Notes under the pieces: generated by a model
Databases searched by the model: none
Told to the model about the DNA's origin: nothing
Seen by the model: the letters and a program-made list of their open reading frames with translations, nothing else
Source: a virus
IMG/VR virus record: IMGVR_UViG_3300046331_000070
Coordinates: 1 to 63,331 of that record
Strand: one strand, 5' to 3'
Length of the DNA: 63,331 nt
Shown: in pieces, positions 62,119-63,331 of the stretch
How positions within the stretch are numbered: the stretch's first letter is position 1
How the letters are laid out: each line of letters opens with the position of its first letter
Position numbers and translations under genes: made by a program

Positions 62119-63331
62119 ATGATTAATAAAAAGGTTGCAGCAGTCGCTGATGCTGTTAGAGATATTTTACAACAAGAAGCAAAAGAATTATCAGCAAAGC
62201 AGAAGAAAATTGCTGCTCTTGCTGGTGATAAAGATAAGATCGATGCAGAAGATTTTAAAAAACTTCGTGGTGAAGAACTTGAAATTACCATGACTGCTGA
62301 AGAATTTGAACAATTGGATGAATTGTCTAAAAAAACTTTAGGTGCTTATATAAAGAAAGCTTCTGTTAATAATATGGCTCAAGGTATTAAATTTGGTTCA
62401 CACGCAGAAAAAGGTGAAACAGATGATGCCATTAAGGTTGGTAATAAGTTTAGTAAACGTAGTGGTAACATCGGTAAAGCTACTGATAGATTAACCAAAG
62501 AAGAAGATAGTACACAATCAGCAATGTCTATGTTTTCTAGAATCATGGAAAAAGTTGCTGAACGTGAACTAGATGAAGCATTCCCTACTGTTGCTGATGC
62601 TCGAAAAAAAGCAAATGCGCCACAACCAAGTGGTGGTGCAGGTATCAAACAAGGTACACGTTACGGTGGTGGTCGTCAAGCACCTGATGTAGAACCAGAA
62701 GATGATGACGAAAAGAAACCATTTACTCGTATGAGTGGTGCTCACAAGAATCGCAGAACAGATACCAAACTGTATAAAGAAGAAGAAGTTGACGAAGCTG
62801 CTGGTAAGCTAGCCGAGGAAGGTGTAGTAAAAGATATCAAGCGTTTGGTTACTGGTAAAGATGCAAAAAGTCGTGCTGGCCAAGAAATTGCTAAATCACA
62901 AGATGCTAATATGAAAGGCGACTACAAAACCTCTAAGAAGCATTTTGACCGTTTTGATAAATTAGATAAATTAACACAAAAAGAAGAATTTGAATCTGTC
63001 GATGAAGCTAAAGATGAATATGACAAAATGTTTGATAAACTTATGAAAAAATCTGGTGACAGATTGACGAAAAAGTATTCAAATGATGTTAAAAAAACAA
63101 AAGATAACAATAGCGGTAAATCATTGGATAAACACATCAAGAAAAATCCAAATGTAATCAAAACCTATTCAAATGATGTTCAAAGAACAAAAAAAATGTA
63201 TGGTGAAGAAGTTGATGAATCTGCATTCGATCCATTAAAACACGTTAAGAATCCTACTCCAGGTGAAAAGACTGCTGCGAAAGATGTTAAACGTGGAAGT
63301 TATGCTGATCGTGCTGCAATGTTAAAATCAG
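62119..63331 (+). CDS. Repetitive acidic virion polyprotein, 3' truncated by window edge
   Basis: The frame is open from ATG 62119 (GGAG site) to the window end, giving 404 residues so far. It is Lys/Glu rich and punctuated by LDEA, VDEA, VDEA and VDES motifs and an LDELSKKTLGAYIKKAS unit; YSNDV(K/Q)(K/R)TK is repeated at the end. Repeated x-D-E-A sites resemble gp21 cleavage sites, so it may be a scaffold-like or internal polyprotein. It follows the capsid-targeted enzymes by 13 nt. Confidence 0.6.
   Translation, partial: MINKKVAAVADAVRDILQQEAKELSAKQKKIAALAGDKDKIDAEDFKKLRGEELEITMTAEEFEQLDELSKKTLGAYIKKASVNNMAQGIKFGSHAEKGETDDAIKVGNKFSKRSGNIGKATDRLTKEEDSTQSAMSMFSRIMEKVAERELDEAFPTVADARKKANAPQPSGGAGIKQGTRYGGGRQAPDVEPEDDDEKKPFTRMSGAHKNRRTDTKLYKEEEVDEAAGKLAEEGVVKDIKRLVTGKDAKSRAGQEIAKSQDANMKGDYKTSKKHFDRFDKLDKLTQKEEFESVDEAKDEYDKMFDKLMKKSGDRLTKKYSNDVKKTKDNNSGKSLDKHIKKNPNVIKTYSNDVQRTKKMYGEEVDESAFDPLKHVKNPTPGEKTAAKDVKRGSYADRAAMLKS

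Overview
The window is one 63 kb stretch of an AT-rich, T4-like myovirus genome. This is shown by the contiguous T4-order virion module, a complete T4-type replisome, the gp55 late sigma factor, T4-type late promoters (consensus CATAAATA/TATAAATA), and UvsX/UvsY/UvsW and gp46/gp47 recombination proteins. Several small genes (Hsp20, peptide deformylase, DUF5664, phage_gp49-like) resemble those of marine and freshwater T4-like phages such as cyanophages and pelagiphages. No photosynthesis genes are present, and the host cannot be named from the sequence. Almost everything reads on the plus strand. One short minus-strand island lies at 41.0-42.4 kb.

Layout. Positions 1-15.1 kb are the late virion module: the end of a fibre-like gene, neck proteins gp13/14/15, terminase gp16/17, sheath gp18, tube gp19, portal gp20, gp67, protease gp21, scaffold gp22, capsid gp23 and a gp3-like tail protein. 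Positions 15.1-31.3 kb hold recombination, late transcription and replication genes: uvsY, uvsW, gp55, gp47, gp46, deformylase, a DruA-like DUF4338 protein, clamp gp45, clamp loader gp44/gp62, regA, Hsp20 and dCMP deaminase. Positions 29.7-40.6 kb are a very large tRNA region. It has 28 tRNA genes covering all 20 amino acids, including an initiator-like tRNA and a probable CUA (amber) tRNA. These are interleaved with structured non-coding RNAs, small accessory genes and three free-standing homing-type endonucleases. Positions 40.6-51 kb hold a GroES-like protein, a minus-strand membrane-protein island, DNA polymerase split into gp43A and gp43B by an HNH endonuclease, UvsX, the gp41 helicase and a second DUF4338 protein. 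Positions 52.4-58.3 kb are a tightly overlapping glycan and nucleotidyl-transfer operon. From 58.4 kb to the end is a late cluster of proteins with short N-terminal peptides resembling T4 capsid-targeting sequences: a ligase-like protein, a HAD phosphatase-like protein, a nucleotidyltransferase-kinase fusion and an unfinished repetitive polyprotein-like gene.

How it works together. Genes are packed with 1-11 nt overlaps and translational coupling. Late units start at CATAAATA-type promoters read by gp55. The clamp gp45 and a probable DsbA-like protein could help there. Replication and accessory units, and the tRNA clusters, start at near-consensus host-type promoters (TTGACA, 17 bp, TATAAT). 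Strong hairpin terminators, two with TTCG loops, separate gp19/gp20, gp23/gp3 and several accessory units.

The most unusual content is a family of RNA elements between tRNA genes. They are closed by long terminal stems with a shared TATTAAAACATA-type sequence, flush with tRNA ends. Next are the mobile endonucleases whose coding ends run into tRNAs or neighbouring genes, and a putative virion-packaged nucleic-acid end-repair set at 58.4-62.1 kb.
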